NCBI RefSeq assembly: GCF_000737705.1 | Contig: NZ_JPRH01000006.1 | Coordinates: 124,001-188,000 of the forward strand | Direction: 5' to 3' | Source of the DNA: Chryseobacterium soli | Lineage (GTDB): Bacteria > Bacteroidota > Bacteroidia > Flavobacteriales > Weeksellaceae | DNA: 64,000 nucleotides | Shown: positions 19,872 to 28,560 of the stretch, piece after piece | Numbering within the stretch: the first letter of the stretch is position 1 | How the letters are laid out: every line of letters starts with the position of its first letter | Position numbers and translations under genes: made by a program | Notes under the pieces: generated by a model | What the model saw: the letters and a program-made list of their open reading frames with translations, nothing else | Told to the model about the DNA's origin: nothing | The model's database searches: none

Positions 19872-21410
19872 TTATTTTGTTTCGCTTAGTCTTAAAATAT
19901 CTCCGAAAACACCTCTTGCCGTCACCTGGGCTCCTGCTCCTGCTCCCATAATCACAATCGGGTTTTCACCATAACTTTCCGTATAGATTTCAAAAATGGA
20001 ATCTGATCCTTTCAGTTGCCCTAAAGCAGAACCTCCCGGAACAGAAATCAGTTTTACATCCAGCTGGCCTTTTTCTTTTTGCAGGTCTCCATGCAGATCT
20101 CCTACATAGCGCAGCACATGACCAGATTCCTGATTGTCCTTAATTTTTTGATATTCATCATCCAGTTCTTCCAATCTTGAAACGAATTCATTTTTCTCAA
20201 TGGAAAGAAGATGTTCCGGAATTAAATTTTGAATATTGATATCACTGAATTCATTGATCAGGTCTAATTCTCTCGCAAGGATCAACAGTTTTCTCGCAAC
20301 ATCATTTCCTGAAAGATCTTCGCGTGGATCCGGTTCCGTATATCCTTTTTCCATTGCCTCTCCGATCACTGTAGAAAATTTGTCATTTCTTACAGAATAA
20401 TTATTGAAGATATAGCTTAAAGATCCTGAGAATACACCTTTGATTCTGGTAATGTTTTCCCCTGAAAGGTGTAATAATTTTATGGTATCAATTAAGGGTA
20501 AACCGGCACCCACGTTGGTTTCATACAGATATCTTCTATTATTTTTACTCAACGTATATCTTAGTTTGCGATATTCTTCAATAGGAAGTGTGTTGAATAT
20601 TTTATTGGAAGACACAAGGTCAAATCCATTTTCAGCTAAGGCATGGTAATTTTTAACAAAATCTTTACTTGCTGTATTATCTACAACGATCAGATTTTCC
20701 AGCTGGTTTTCTTTGGAGAAGCTAATCAGTTCTTCAACATTGGAAGAATTTTTCGCCGCCAGCACCTCATCATTCCAATTACCGTCAAAACCTTTTTTAT
20801 TAAATGCAATTTTCTTTGAATTGGCTACCGCCACTACTTTAAGATCAATCTTCTTACGTCTTTTAATCTCTTCTGATGATTTCAGCACCTGCTCAATTAA
20901 TGTTTTCCCTACATTTCCATGGCCGATAATAGCCAGATGAACGGTTTTAGGTTTTTTCGAAATCTCAGATTCAATGATATTTTTAGTTTTCTCATCCTGT
21001 GAAGAGGTCACTACTATATTGACTCTTTTTTCACTTGCAATTTGATTTAAAAGCAGTGGAAAAACATTATTTCTGGCAAGCTCTGAAAGAATTTTATTAA
21101 AATCCTCAGCAACAAATCCCAGTACAGAAACATTATTGATGCTGTAGATCTGAGAAACTTTCCCCGATAGTCTTTCTGCTTCAAATTCTTCTATGAGACA
21201 GTTAACCGCTTTTTCGGAATCATTTTCATGAACTAAAATTGAGAGGCCGTTTTCTATAGCCTGTTGAGAAATTACGCCCACACTGATTCTCGCCAGGGTA
21301 AGGGCTTTGAAAATTCTTCCGTCAATCCCGATTTCACCTAAGAAATCTTCTCCTTCAAATTTGATGATTGATCTGTTTTTTAAAAATTTTATTTCGTTAG
21401 CATTTTTCAT
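19872..21410 (-). CDS. hom: Homoserine dehydrogenase with N-terminal ACT domains (ThrA without the kinase)
   Basis: Reduces aspartate semialdehyde to homoserine for Met/Thr synthesis. The protein is 512 residues. Residues about 20-145 look like the tandem ACT region of ThrA (IDGRIFKALTLARISVGVISQQ, then a second copy starting VLGFVAEDF). The dehydrogenase follows: NAD(P)-binding AIIGHGNVGKTL near 160, SSNKIFNTLP, GAGLPLIDTI, GVFSGSLSYIFNN, and YTEPDPREDLSGNDVARKLLILAREL. The aspartokinase part of bifunctional ThrA is absent, so the ACT domains probably regulate the dehydrogenase directly or pair with a separate kinase. Operon gene 2. Confidence 0.92.
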   Translation of the reverse strand: MKNANEIKFLKNRSIIKFEGEDFLGEIGIDGRIFKALTLARISVGVISQQAIENGLSILVHENDSEKAVNCLIEEFEAERLSGKVSQIYSINNVSVLGFVAEDFNKILSELARNNVFPLLLNQIASEKRVNIVVTSSQDEKTKNIIESEISKKPKTVHLAIIGHGNVGKTLIEQVLKSSEEIKRRKKIDLKVVAVANSKKIAFNKKGFDGNWNDEVLAAKNSSNVEELISFSKENQLENLIVVDNTASKDFVKNYHALAENGFDLVSSNKIFNTLPIEEYRKLRYTLSKNNRRYLYETNVGAGLPLIDTIKLLHLSGENITRIKGVFSGSLSYIFNNYSVRNDKFSTVIGEAMEKGYTEPDPREDLSGNDVARKLLILARELDLINEFSDINIQNLIPEHLLSIEKNEFVSRLEELDDEYQKIKDNQESGHVLRYVGDLHGDLQKEKGQLDVKLISVPGGSALGQLKGSDSIFEIYTESYGENPIVIMGAGAGAQVTARGVFGDILRLSETK

Positions 21411-21473
21411 CTGTTCTTACTTTAATTTTTATTATTGGTCAGATAGAATTTCGCGGCCGCTCCATTTCATTCT

Positions 21474-22412
21474 TTACAAAATATTTTTAATGATGTTATT
21501 TAATTGTTCGTATTCCATTAAGAAGGCATCATGCCCATGTATTGATTGTATCTCGTGATAGTCAACATTTTTATTTTTCTCTTTCAGCTTTTCAAAGCAC
21601 ATTCGAATTTCAGAGGCCGGAAAAAATAAATCGGTATCTACTGAAATCAGGTGCATTCGTGCGCTGATCTCATCCAATCTTTTTTGTTCGGCATTAATAT
21701 TCATCAGCAGATGGTTCATCAGCTTATACGATTTTAAACTAAATCTTTCGTTTAGTGAATTACCGTGATACACCAACCAGTCTTCTGATTCTAAGCATTG
21801 CTTTTCCTGATTATATTGAGTTTGAAATCTATCGTTTAATGATTGCGGCGTCCTGTAGCACAGCATCGCATGAATTCTCGCTTTTTGTAATGGCTCGTGA
21901 TCGCTACCCAACAAAAACTTCTGAACCAGGCATTGTGCATGAAGCCAGTCATGGGTTTTGAAATCGCAGGCCACCGGAATAAAGATTTCCGCCAGATCTG
22001 GTTGTTTAGCCAGCATTTCCCATCCAATTCCTCCGCCCAGTGATCCTCCAATAATGGCGTATACGCTTTGTATGTTTAGAATTTTAAGTCCTTCCAGAAA
22101 TATATTGGCAATATCTGAAGGAGAAAAATTTTCATATTCATCAATTAAAAAATTATCATATCCGTTTCCGGGAATATTGAAACACAGAACAGTGTAGGTA
22201 TTGGTATCAATAACCTGTCCTTCGCCGATCAGCTGTTTCCACCATCCTTTTTTACCGGCAACATTGGAGTTTCCGGTTAAAGCATGATTAATAACAATGA
22301 TGGGTGCAGTAAACAGGTCTTTCCCGAAGAGCTGGTAGCTCAACGGGATATTGTATTCCTTACCGGAATTCGTTTGATACGAAAGTGTAATATTTTTTAG
22401 TTCTGTTTTCAA
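21474..22412 (-). CDS. metX: Homoserine O-acetyltransferase (MetX-like alpha/beta hydrolase fold)
   Basis: Acylates homoserine, the committed step to methionine. A 312-residue alpha/beta hydrolase with the MetX order: NHALTGNSN oxyanion region, GNGYDNF, nucleophile Ser in GGSLGGGIGWE near residue 125, Asp in VDTDLFFP near 257, and His in HGHDAF near 294. It is somewhat shorter than the usual 340-380. The only fitting start is TTG at 22410-22412; no in-frame ATG occurs near it. That TTG lies in one arm of a 9-bp hairpin. First gene of the methionine operon, behind a SAM-I riboswitch. Confidence 0.9.
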   Translation of the reverse strand: MKTELKNITLSYQTNSGKEYNIPLSYQLFGKDLFTAPIIVINHALTGNSNVAGKKGWWKQLIGEGQVIDTNTYTVLCFNIPGNGYDNFLIDEYENFSPSDIANIFLEGLKILNIQSVYAIIGGSLGGGIGWEMLAKQPDLAEIFIPVACDFKTHDWLHAQCLVQKFLLGSDHEPLQKARIHAMLCYRTPQSLNDRFQTQYNQEKQCLESEDWLVYHGNSLNERFSLKSYKLMNHLLMNINAEQKRLDEISARMHLISVDTDLFFPASEIRMCFEKLKEKNKNVDYHEIQSIHGHDAFLMEYEQLNNIIKNIL

Positions 22413-22441
22413 TTCTATTATTATTTTAATACAATTGAAAA
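22406..22441 (-). promoter_or_regulatory. Hairpin sequestering the metX TTG start codon
   Basis: TTTTCAATT (22406-22414) and AATTGAAAA (22433-22441) form a 9-bp perfect inverted repeat. The metX initiation codon falls inside one arm. Lying just downstream of the SAM-I aptamer, it could be part of a translational expression platform. Confidence 0.4.
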
Positions 22442-22474
22442 TGCCATAAGAAATGGCTGAAAGAACTTCAGTAA

Positions 22475-22577
22475 GTTATCTGTCCAAAATAAATTGGTAG
22501 AACGTAGCACCTTCTTTGCTTGCACAAAGGGTTGCTAAGGTTTCATAGGGTCTAATCCCTCAACCTTTCTTGATAAC
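22475..22577 (-). promoter_or_regulatory. SAM-I (S-box) riboswitch
   Basis: The minus strand matches the SAM-I core. A P1 arm GTTATC (22575-22580 boundary region) leads into ATCAAGAAAGG, GAGGGATTAGACCCTATGAA and CCTTAGCAACC, then a variable helix, GGTGCTACGTTCTACC and the closing GATAAC that pairs with the 5' GTTATC. SAM binding by this class normally shuts off downstream methionine genes; here it precedes metX and the whole operon. No strong intrinsic terminator follows, so control may be translational or by a weak hairpin. Confidence 0.93.
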
Positions 22578-22606
22578 ATTTTCAATATTTGAATGAACGT
22601 GTGCCG

Positions 22607-22614
22607 CAAAGATA
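22607..22614 (-). promoter_or_regulatory. -7 promoter element of the methionine operon
   Basis: TATCTTTG on the minus strand is a full match to TAnnTTTG, 29 bases upstream of the SAM-I aptamer. Predicted transcript start is near 22600, giving a leader of about 190 bases. No good TTG was found at -33. Confidence 0.7.
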
Positions 22615-22717
22615 GTACTTTTTATTTTATCTTTTTAAAAAAAAATAATTTCCCCTTAAAAGCCCCATAAATAAAAGATTTTCAAGACTATGTTAAGGAT
22701 AATTCAGATTAAAACAA

Positions 22718-22748
22718 TTGGAATTATTTTTCAAAAAAACTACCTTCG
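22718..22748 (+). promoter_or_regulatory. Promoter of the GH63-type glucosidase gene
   Basis: TTG (22718-22720), 20 bases, then TACCTTCG (22741-22748), which departs from TAnnTTTG by one base. It ends 19 bases before the ATG. The 355-base gap between metX and this gene holds only the riboswitch leader and the two divergent promoters. Confidence 0.55.
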
Positions 22749-22767
22749 TATCGAAAAGTGATGCAAT

Positions 22768-25383
22768 ATGAGTGTTGAAAAACAAAGATTAGAAGATAAC
22801 AACTGGAAAAACTGGGGTCCTTATGTAAGCAACCGTCAATGGGGAAATGTACGGGAAGATTACAGTCCGAACGGAAATGCCTGGAACCATACCAATCATA
22901 ATAATGCAGAAAGCTACGCCTATCGATGGGGAGAGGAAGGTATTGCCGGAATCTCTGATGTAAAACAGATTTTCTGTTTCGGTCTTTCTTTCTGGAACAA
23001 GAAAGATAAGATGGTGAAGGAGCGCTTCTTTGGACTGAGTAATCCTCAGGGAAATCACGGAGAAGATATTAAAGAAATTTTTTATTACCTGGATAATACA
23101 CCTACCCACAGCTATATGAAGATGGTGTACAAATATCCTATCAATAAATTCCCATATGATAACCTCGTTGCTGAAAACGGCAGACGAAGTAAAAAGGAAC
23201 CTGAGTATGAAATTATCGATACCGGGATCTTTGACAATAACGAGTATTTCGATATTTTCATTGAATACGGTAAAGCCGATCATAATGATATTCTGGTAAG
23301 GGTTACTGTGTGTAACAGAAGCCAGCAGGAGGCTCCCATTGTAGTGGCTCCGACCGCATGGTTCAGAAATAACTGGAAATGGGGGTATAATACGTATAAA
23401 GGTCAGCTGAATGCCTCTCATGAAGGATGTATTGACATTAACCACGATAGCATATCCATTAAGAAATTGTATTCAAGGAGATTGAATGCCAATAGTGTTT
23501 TTTGTGAGAATGAAACGAATACTCCCAAGCTGTATGGAGCTCCCGAAACAGAAAATACCTATTTTAAAGATGGCATCAATAATTTTATCATCCATCAGTC
23601 CAATACAGTGAATCCTGAAAAAAGAGGAACAAAAGCTTCTTTTTTAATTGATGAAATGATTGGCGCCGGCGAGTCAAAAACATTTGATTTCAGATTATGT
23701 CCAAATGAATTGGATGAACCATTTTCTCAGTTTGATGAGATCCTGAATGCAAGAATCAATGAAGCCAATGAGTTTTATAACGAAATGCAAAATGACGTAA
23801 CGAATGATGATGAAAAAAATGTTCAGAGACAGGCTTTCGCGGGACTGCTTTGGAATAAACAATTTTATCATTACAACGTCGGAAAATGGCTGAAAGGAGA
23901 TCCTAATTTTGAAGCTCCAAGAAATTTCAATGATTATGTAAGAAATACGGAGTGGAACCATCTTCATAATAAAGACATCATCTCTATGCCCGACAAATGG
24001 GAATATCCGTGGTATGCAACCTGGGATCTGGCTTTCCATTGTGTTCCTTATGCTATTATTGATGCTGAATTTGCAAAAGGGCAGCTTTTACTGCTTACCA
24101 AGGAATGGTATATGCACCCGAACGGTCAGCTTCCTGCTTATGAATGGAACTTAAGTGATGTAAATCCACCTGTTCATGCATGGTCATGTTTCCGGGTTTT
24201 TAAGATTGATGAAAAGCAAAACGGTAAACCCGACTTATTATTCCTTGAAAAAGTTTTCCAAAAACTTCTTCTGAATTTCACCTGGTGGGTTAACCGAAAG
24301 GATAAAAGCGGGAATAATATTTTTGGGGGCGGTTTCTTAGGACTTGATAATATTGGGGCCTTCGACAGAAATATGGTCTTAAAAGACGGTCAGCATCTTG
24401 AACAGGCAGACGGAACCAGCTGGATGGCTATGTATGCCCTTAATATGATGCGTATTGCCATGGAACTCGCTCAGTATTATCAGGTATATGAGGATATGGC
24501 GATTAAGTTTTTTGAGCACTATCTGTATATCGCTGAGGCCATGGAAAATCTGGGTGATGATAAAGAAGGATTATGGAATGAGGAAGATGGATTTTTCTAT
24601 GACGTTCTGCAGCTTGGAAACGGTGAAAGCGTATCATTACGTTTAAGAAGCATCGTAGGCCTTATCCCATTATTTGCTGTGGAAGTTATTGATCACAGTC
24701 TGCTTGAAAAAATGCCTAATTTCAAAATAAGAATGGAATGGGTATTGAAAAACAAGCCTGAGCTTACAAAATTAGTTTCTCACTGGGATGAAGAAGGACA
24801 CGGCAGAAAGCACTTAATGAGTATTTTGCGTAAAAACAGATTGAAAAAAGTCCTGACAAGAATGCTTGATGAGAAAGAGTTTTTAAGCTCTTACGGAATC
24901 CGTGCAATGTCAAAAGTATATGAAGAAAATCCTTTTGTTTTCTCTGTTCACGGCAATGAAAATGTAGTGTATTATACTCCTGCGGAAAGCGACAGCAGAA
25001 TGTTCGGTGGGAACAGCAACTGGAGAGGACCGATCTGGTTCCCCATCAATTTCCTGATCGTTGAAAGTTTACAGCGTTTTCATTTTTATTATGGAAACAG
25101 TCTAAAGGTCGACCTTCCGACAGGAAGCGGAGACAAAAGAAATCTCGACGAAGTCGCCCAAAATATAAGCAATAGACTTTGTTCTATATTTTTAAAGGAT
25201 GAACATGGCCAGAGGGCTTTCAATGGAGGAAATGCTCTTTTTAATTATGATGAACATTTCAGAGATTACATTACTTTCTTTGAATATTTCCACGGTGATA
25301 ACGGCCGCGGCGTAGGTGCTTCCCACCAAACGGGATGGACAGCCACCGTCGCAAAACTCATGAAACCAAGATTGACAATATAA
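22768..25383 (+). CDS. GH63-type glucosidase (MGH1-like catalytic domain)
   Basis: An 871-residue protein resembling bacterial relatives of processing alpha-glucosidase I, which remove terminal glucose from oligosaccharides. It begins with EDNNWKNWGPYVSNRQWG and an N-terminal beta-domain (about 1-300). An (alpha/alpha)6 barrel follows: KWEYPWYATWDLAFHC near 415, HPNGQLPAYEWNLSDVNPP near 455, GGGFLGLDNIGAFDR, EQADGTSWMAMYALNM, and a late GGNSNWRGPIWFPINF near 752 and GASHQTGWTATVAKLM at the end. Acidic residues in the WDLAF, DRN and WN segments are likely catalytic, but I cannot assign them. No signal peptide, so probably cytosolic; substrate unknown. Confidence 0.85.
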   Translation: MSVEKQRLEDNNWKNWGPYVSNRQWGNVREDYSPNGNAWNHTNHNNAESYAYRWGEEGIAGISDVKQIFCFGLSFWNKKDKMVKERFFGLSNPQGNHGEDIKEIFYYLDNTPTHSYMKMVYKYPINKFPYDNLVAENGRRSKKEPEYEIIDTGIFDNNEYFDIFIEYGKADHNDILVRVTVCNRSQQEAPIVVAPTAWFRNNWKWGYNTYKGQLNASHEGCIDINHDSISIKKLYSRRLNANSVFCENETNTPKLYGAPETENTYFKDGINNFIIHQSNTVNPEKRGTKASFLIDEMIGAGESKTFDFRLCPNELDEPFSQFDEILNARINEANEFYNEMQNDVTNDDEKNVQRQAFAGLLWNKQFYHYNVGKWLKGDPNFEAPRNFNDYVRNTEWNHLHNKDIISMPDKWEYPWYATWDLAFHCVPYAIIDAEFAKGQLLLLTKEWYMHPNGQLPAYEWNLSDVNPPVHAWSCFRVFKIDEKQNGKPDLLFLEKVFQKLLLNFTWWVNRKDKSGNNIFGGGFLGLDNIGAFDRNMVLKDGQHLEQADGTSWMAMYALNMMRIAMELAQYYQVYEDMAIKFFEHYLYIAEAMENLGDDKEGLWNEEDGFFYDVLQLGNGESVSLRLRSIVGLIPLFAVEVIDHSLLEKMPNFKIRMEWVLKNKPELTKLVSHWDEEGHGRKHLMSILRKNRLKKVLTRMLDEKEFLSSYGIRAMSKVYEENPFVFSVHGNENVVYYTPAESDSRMFGGNSNWRGPIWFPINFLIVESLQRFHFYYGNSLKVDLPTGSGDKRNLDEVAQNISNRLCSIFLKDEHGQRAFNGGNALFNYDEHFRDYITFFEYFHGDNGRGVGASHQTGWTATVAKLMKPRLTI

Positions 25384-25387
25384 CTGC

Positions 25388-25411
25388 AAAGCCTCTTTTT
25401 TAAGGGGCTTT
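25388..25411 (+). terminator. Terminator of the GH63-type gene
   Basis: A 10-bp stem (AAAGCCTCTT with AAGGGGCTTT, one G-U) starting right after the stop codon and followed by a short T run. Confidence 0.75.
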
Positions 25412-25505
25412 TTGCTGACAACTATTCTTACAACAGAATAGGATTACGTTTAGCAGAAGGACTTACCGGAAGCGTAGATAATAATCACATGAACGTAGCA
25501 AAAAT

Positions 25506-25537
25506 AAAACAACCGGACAGTACTGCCCGGTTGTTTT
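25506..25537. terminator. Strong bidirectional terminator before osmC-like gene
   Basis: An 11-bp perfect stem AAAACAACCGG/CCGGTTGTTTT with A and T runs on both sides, lying between the convergent GH63 and OsmC genes. Confidence 0.85.
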
Positions 25538-25556
25538 GTTTTTTATGATTGATAAT

Positions 25557-25976
25557 TTAAATCTTTTCTCCGTTAACAAAAACTTCATATCCTATTTCCA
25601 CATTCGGTTCAAGGGTTTTGGACACTGAGCAGTATTTTTCAAAAGATAATTCCGCCGCTTTTGCTGCTTTTTTAGGATCAACCGTTCCCGCCAGGAAAAA
25701 TTTCACCTTGATTGCCTTAAAAGGTTTTGCATCTTCTACAACCACTCTTTCTCCTTCTACTTCAGCCTTAAAGTCTGTAATTTCCTGACGCTGTTTTTTT
25801 AAAATGGAAACCACATCGATTCCGCTGCATCCTGCAACCGCCATCAGCACACTTTCCATTGGAGAAACTCCTTTGGCTCCGGGCTGTGAAGTATTGTCTA
25901 AAAGAATTGAATTTCCCTGAGAATTGGTACATTCAAATAAAAAGTCGTCGTTGATTCTATTAAGTGTTATTTTCAT
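25557..25976 (-). CDS. OsmC family peroxiredoxin-like protein
   Basis: A 139-residue OsmC/Ohr-fold protein that likely reduces organic hydroperoxides in the cytosol. The two redox cysteines are C50 (VAGCSGIDVVSILKKQRQ) and C116 (KYCSVSKTL), spaced as in the family, after a PMESVLMAV helix. OsmC is more likely than Ohr because the protein lacks Ohr's typical N-terminal region. The gene stands alone between terminators. Confidence 0.9.
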   Translation of the reverse strand: MKITLNRINDDFLFECTNSQGNSILLDNTSQPGAKGVSPMESVLMAVAGCSGIDVVSILKKQRQEITDFKAEVEGERVVVEDAKPFKAIKVKFFLAGTVDPKKAAKAAELSFEKYCSVSKTLEPNVEIGYEVFVNGEKI

Positions 25977-26076
25977 TGTTGAATTTTGATTTGAAAGATT
26001 TTCACTTCATTCTGAAGGATACCGCTATATGAAACAGCATCTGTTGAAGTGCTTTTAATTATTTAGTACTGCAAAT

Positions 26077-27399
26077 TTATAAAATTCCTCTCGCTTTTAT
26101 CTCCAAATATTTATTGATAACATCGATATTCAAATTCTCAGGAAGTGTATATACGGTGTAAATTCCATATTTGCGGAGTTCCTGAATGATCAGTTTCTTT
26201 TCAAATTCAAACTTTTCAGCAATGATTTCATCATAAATTTCCTGTGTACTTTCAGGATCTTTATGGATGAGTGTATGCAGCTCGGAGTTTTTAAAGAAAA
26301 CGACCACTAATAAATAGTTTTTGGCTATTCCACGAAGATATTTCAGCTGTCGGTTTAATCCATCCAACGTTTCAAAGTTCGTAAATAACAGAATCAGACT
26401 TCTTTGATTGATCGAGTATTTTACATCCTGGTACAGACGGTTGAAGTCACTTTCAAAAAAATCAGTTTTCACATTGTACAGTGCTTCTGATATTTTTTTC
26501 AGCTGTCCCGATTTATTTTCCCCCGCAATTTTATTCTCTGTTTTTTTCGAAAACGTCATCATTCCTGCACGGTCTCCTTTCTTCAGAATAATATGTGACA
26601 ACGCCATTGCCGCATTGATCGAGTAATCCAGTAAGCTCAATCCATTGAAAGGCATTTTCATTGTTCTGCCTGTATCGATGAGCATAAAAACACGCTGTGC
26701 CTTCTCATCCTGAAACTGATTCACCATCAGGCGATTCGTTTTAGAAGTTGCTTTCCAGTTGATAGTTCTGATATCATCTCCCGGAACATATTCTTTGATC
26801 TGCTCAAATTCCATGGTATGGCCGAGCTTTCTTATTTTCTTGATTCCACCCAGCAAAAATTCATTTTGCAGTGCCATTAATTCATATTTCCGGAGATGTA
26901 CGAAAGACGGATAAGAAGGAAGGCTGGCATCTTTCTGAAAAATAAACCTTTTGGAGACAAAACCTATCGGTGATGAAGCGTAAATATTTAAGCTTCCAAA
27001 ATGATATTCCCCTCTTTCTTTAGGCTCTAAAACATATTGAAAATACGTGTTTTTACCAGAATCAATCTTTTTTTCAATTAAAAAATCCCTTTTCTGAAAC
27101 TGAAACGGAATTTCATCAATGATTCTCGCTGTAATGGGAAAGCTGTATTCATTTTTAATATCAATTTTCACCGGATTCTCATCACCGTTGGATAATTTTT
27201 CCGGTAATATTCTCTGGGCCAGAACTCCGTTCTTTTGAAGAAACAACAGAAGATAATCCACCATCACCGCCAGAAAGCATATAAGGAGAATGATGTGCGC
27301 AATAATCATTAAAAACGGAAAGAAAAATGCGAACACATAAAGGATCCCCACTCCAATGAGCGTAAAGAAAAAACGAGTGTTGATGTATAAGTTTTTCAT
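26077..27399 (-). CDS. DUF58 domain membrane protein
   Basis: A 440-residue protein with two N-terminal membrane helices (about 8-55). A long beta-rich part follows, then the DUF58 signature DDIRTINWKATSKTNRLMVN near residue 220, running into a vWA-like fold: FMLIDTGRTM and a GDRAGMMTFSK loop. DUF58 proteins are standard partners of MoxR AAA+ ATPases, and the MoxR gene lies just upstream. The MIDAS-like motif reads DTGRT rather than DxSxS, so metal binding may be altered. Last gene of the moxR cluster. Confidence 0.9.
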   Translation of the reverse strand: MKNLYINTRFFFTLIGVGILYVFAFFFPFLMIIAHIILLICFLAVMVDYLLLFLQKNGVLAQRILPEKLSNGDENPVKIDIKNEYSFPITARIIDEIPFQFQKRDFLIEKKIDSGKNTYFQYVLEPKERGEYHFGSLNIYASSPIGFVSKRFIFQKDASLPSYPSFVHLRKYELMALQNEFLLGGIKKIRKLGHTMEFEQIKEYVPGDDIRTINWKATSKTNRLMVNQFQDEKAQRVFMLIDTGRTMKMPFNGLSLLDYSINAAMALSHIILKKGDRAGMMTFSKKTENKIAGENKSGQLKKISEALYNVKTDFFESDFNRLYQDVKYSINQRSLILLFTNFETLDGLNRQLKYLRGIAKNYLLVVVFFKNSELHTLIHKDPESTQEIYDEIIAEKFEFEKKLIIQELRKYGIYTVYTLPENLNIDVINKYLEIKARGIL

Positions 27400-27450
27400 G
27401 ATATAGATTCTTAAGGATCAGAACTATTTTCTAAGCCCTAATCCCGTCTC

Positions 27451-28482
27451 TTATCTAGGAATTTCTATTCCTTCTAATATTTGACGGATAATTTCGTCTG
27501 CAGTAAGACCTTCCATTTCTCTTTCTGGCGAAACCATTACTCTGTGTCTCAATACAGCATAACTGGCTTCTTTAATATCTTCAGGAGTTACAAAATCTCT
27601 TCCTCTTAGCGCTGCAAATGCCTTTGAAGCGCTAAGAAGTGCCAGTGATGCTCTCGGAGAAGCTCCCAGATATAAGAATTGATTTTCTCTGGTATTTACT
27701 GTGATTTTAGCGATATATTGTATCAGCTGAGGTTCCACAATAATTTCTTTTACCAGATGTTGGTAATTTTTCAACTGTTCTGCAGTAATCACCTGTTGAA
27801 CGGTCTCCGTTTTATCTTCTTTTTTACTTTCGTGCTGATTTTTAATGATGGCAACTTCCTGCTCAAAATTAGGATATCCAACATTGATCTTGAATAGAAA
27901 ACGGTCCAGTTGTGCTTCAGGAAGCCTGTACGTTCCTTCGTGCTCTATCGGGTTTTGGGTAGCCAGCACCAGAAACGGTTCATCCATTTTATATTGTACT
28001 CCGTCCATAGTGATCTGTCTTTCCTCCATCACTTCAAATAAAGCAGACTGCGTTTTCGCCGGTGATCTGTTGATCTCATCAATCAGGATAAAGTGGGAGA
28101 AAATAGGTCCTTTTTTAAATTCAAATTCAGAATTTTTTACATTGAAAACTGAGGTCCCTAAAATATCAGAAGGCATCAGATCCGGTGTAAACTGAATTCT
28201 GCTGAACGCTACAGCAACGGTTTTGGCAAGCAATTTTGCGGTAATGGTTTTGGCAACTCCGGGAACACCCTCAATCAATACGTGCCCGTTTGATAAAAGG
28301 GCTGCTAAAAGATGTTCAATCATACTTTCCTGCCCTACGATCACCTTCCCGATCTCGGCTTTTACTTTTTCCAGGCTGGCGCGAAGTTCAATCATATCAA
28401 TTCTTGATTCGAACTGATCTTCTTTTTTTGTGAGGTTTATAGAACTTCGATCTTCTATATTTTGGTTTTCAATGTTTTCCAT
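27451..28482 (-). CDS. MoxR-family AAA+ ATPase
   Basis: An ATPase of the MoxR/RavA branch (343 residues from the chosen ATG), presumed chaperone for assembly or activation of the neighbouring vWA/DUF58 protein. Motifs are Walker A EGVPGVAKT, Walker B FILIDEINRSPAKTQSALFE, sensor 1 ATQNPIEHEGTYRLPEAQ, arginine finger LDRF, and sensor 2 GASPRASLALL. A TTG six codons upstream would add VNYNP residues encoded by an intergenic repeat unit, so I take the ATG. Confidence 0.95.
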   Translation of the reverse strand: MENIENQNIEDRSSINLTKKEDQFESRIDMIELRASLEKVKAEIGKVIVGQESMIEHLLAALLSNGHVLIEGVPGVAKTITAKLLAKTVAVAFSRIQFTPDLMPSDILGTSVFNVKNSEFEFKKGPIFSHFILIDEINRSPAKTQSALFEVMEERQITMDGVQYKMDEPFLVLATQNPIEHEGTYRLPEAQLDRFLFKINVGYPNFEQEVAIIKNQHESKKEDKTETVQQVITAEQLKNYQHLVKEIIVEPQLIQYIAKITVNTRENQFLYLGASPRASLALLSASKAFAALRGRDFVTPEDIKEASYAVLRHRVMVSPEREMEGLTADEIIRQILEGIEIPR

Positions 28483-28490
28483 AGGATTAT

Positions 28491-28522
28491 AATTTACCAA
28501 TATATCAATTTAACAATGCAAT
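28491..28522 (+). repeat. Four 8-bp AATnTAnC-type units upstream of moxR
   Basis: AATTTACC, AATATATC, AATTTAAC and AATGCAAT stand in exact 8-bp register. They run directly into a separate 10-bp inverted repeat (28518-28527 and 28548-28557) that fills the gap to the next gene. Confidence 0.7.
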
Positions 28523-28557
28523 AATCTTCTTGTATCACTGGCTGATCAGATTATTGC
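28518..28557. repeat. 10-bp inverted repeat in the moxR/DUF4350 gap
   Basis: GCAATAATCT (28518-28527) and AGATTATTGC (28548-28557) pair perfectly across a 20-base loop, directly after the DUF4350 stop on the minus strand. It could be a weak terminator or an mRNA processing hairpin inside the operon. Confidence 0.55.
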
Positions 28558-28560
28558 CTT

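Noticed and set aside
22789..23445. 218-codon minus-strand frame opposite the GH63-type gene
   Set aside because: Shadow of a clear coding gene with conserved motifs.
25384..25555. In-frame open stretch after the GH63-type gene stop (would read ...YNRIGLRLAEGLTGS...)
   Set aside because: It continues the frame past a TAA, contains terminator hairpins, and lacks its own start context. A chance open frame or a faint gene remnant is likelier than a gene.
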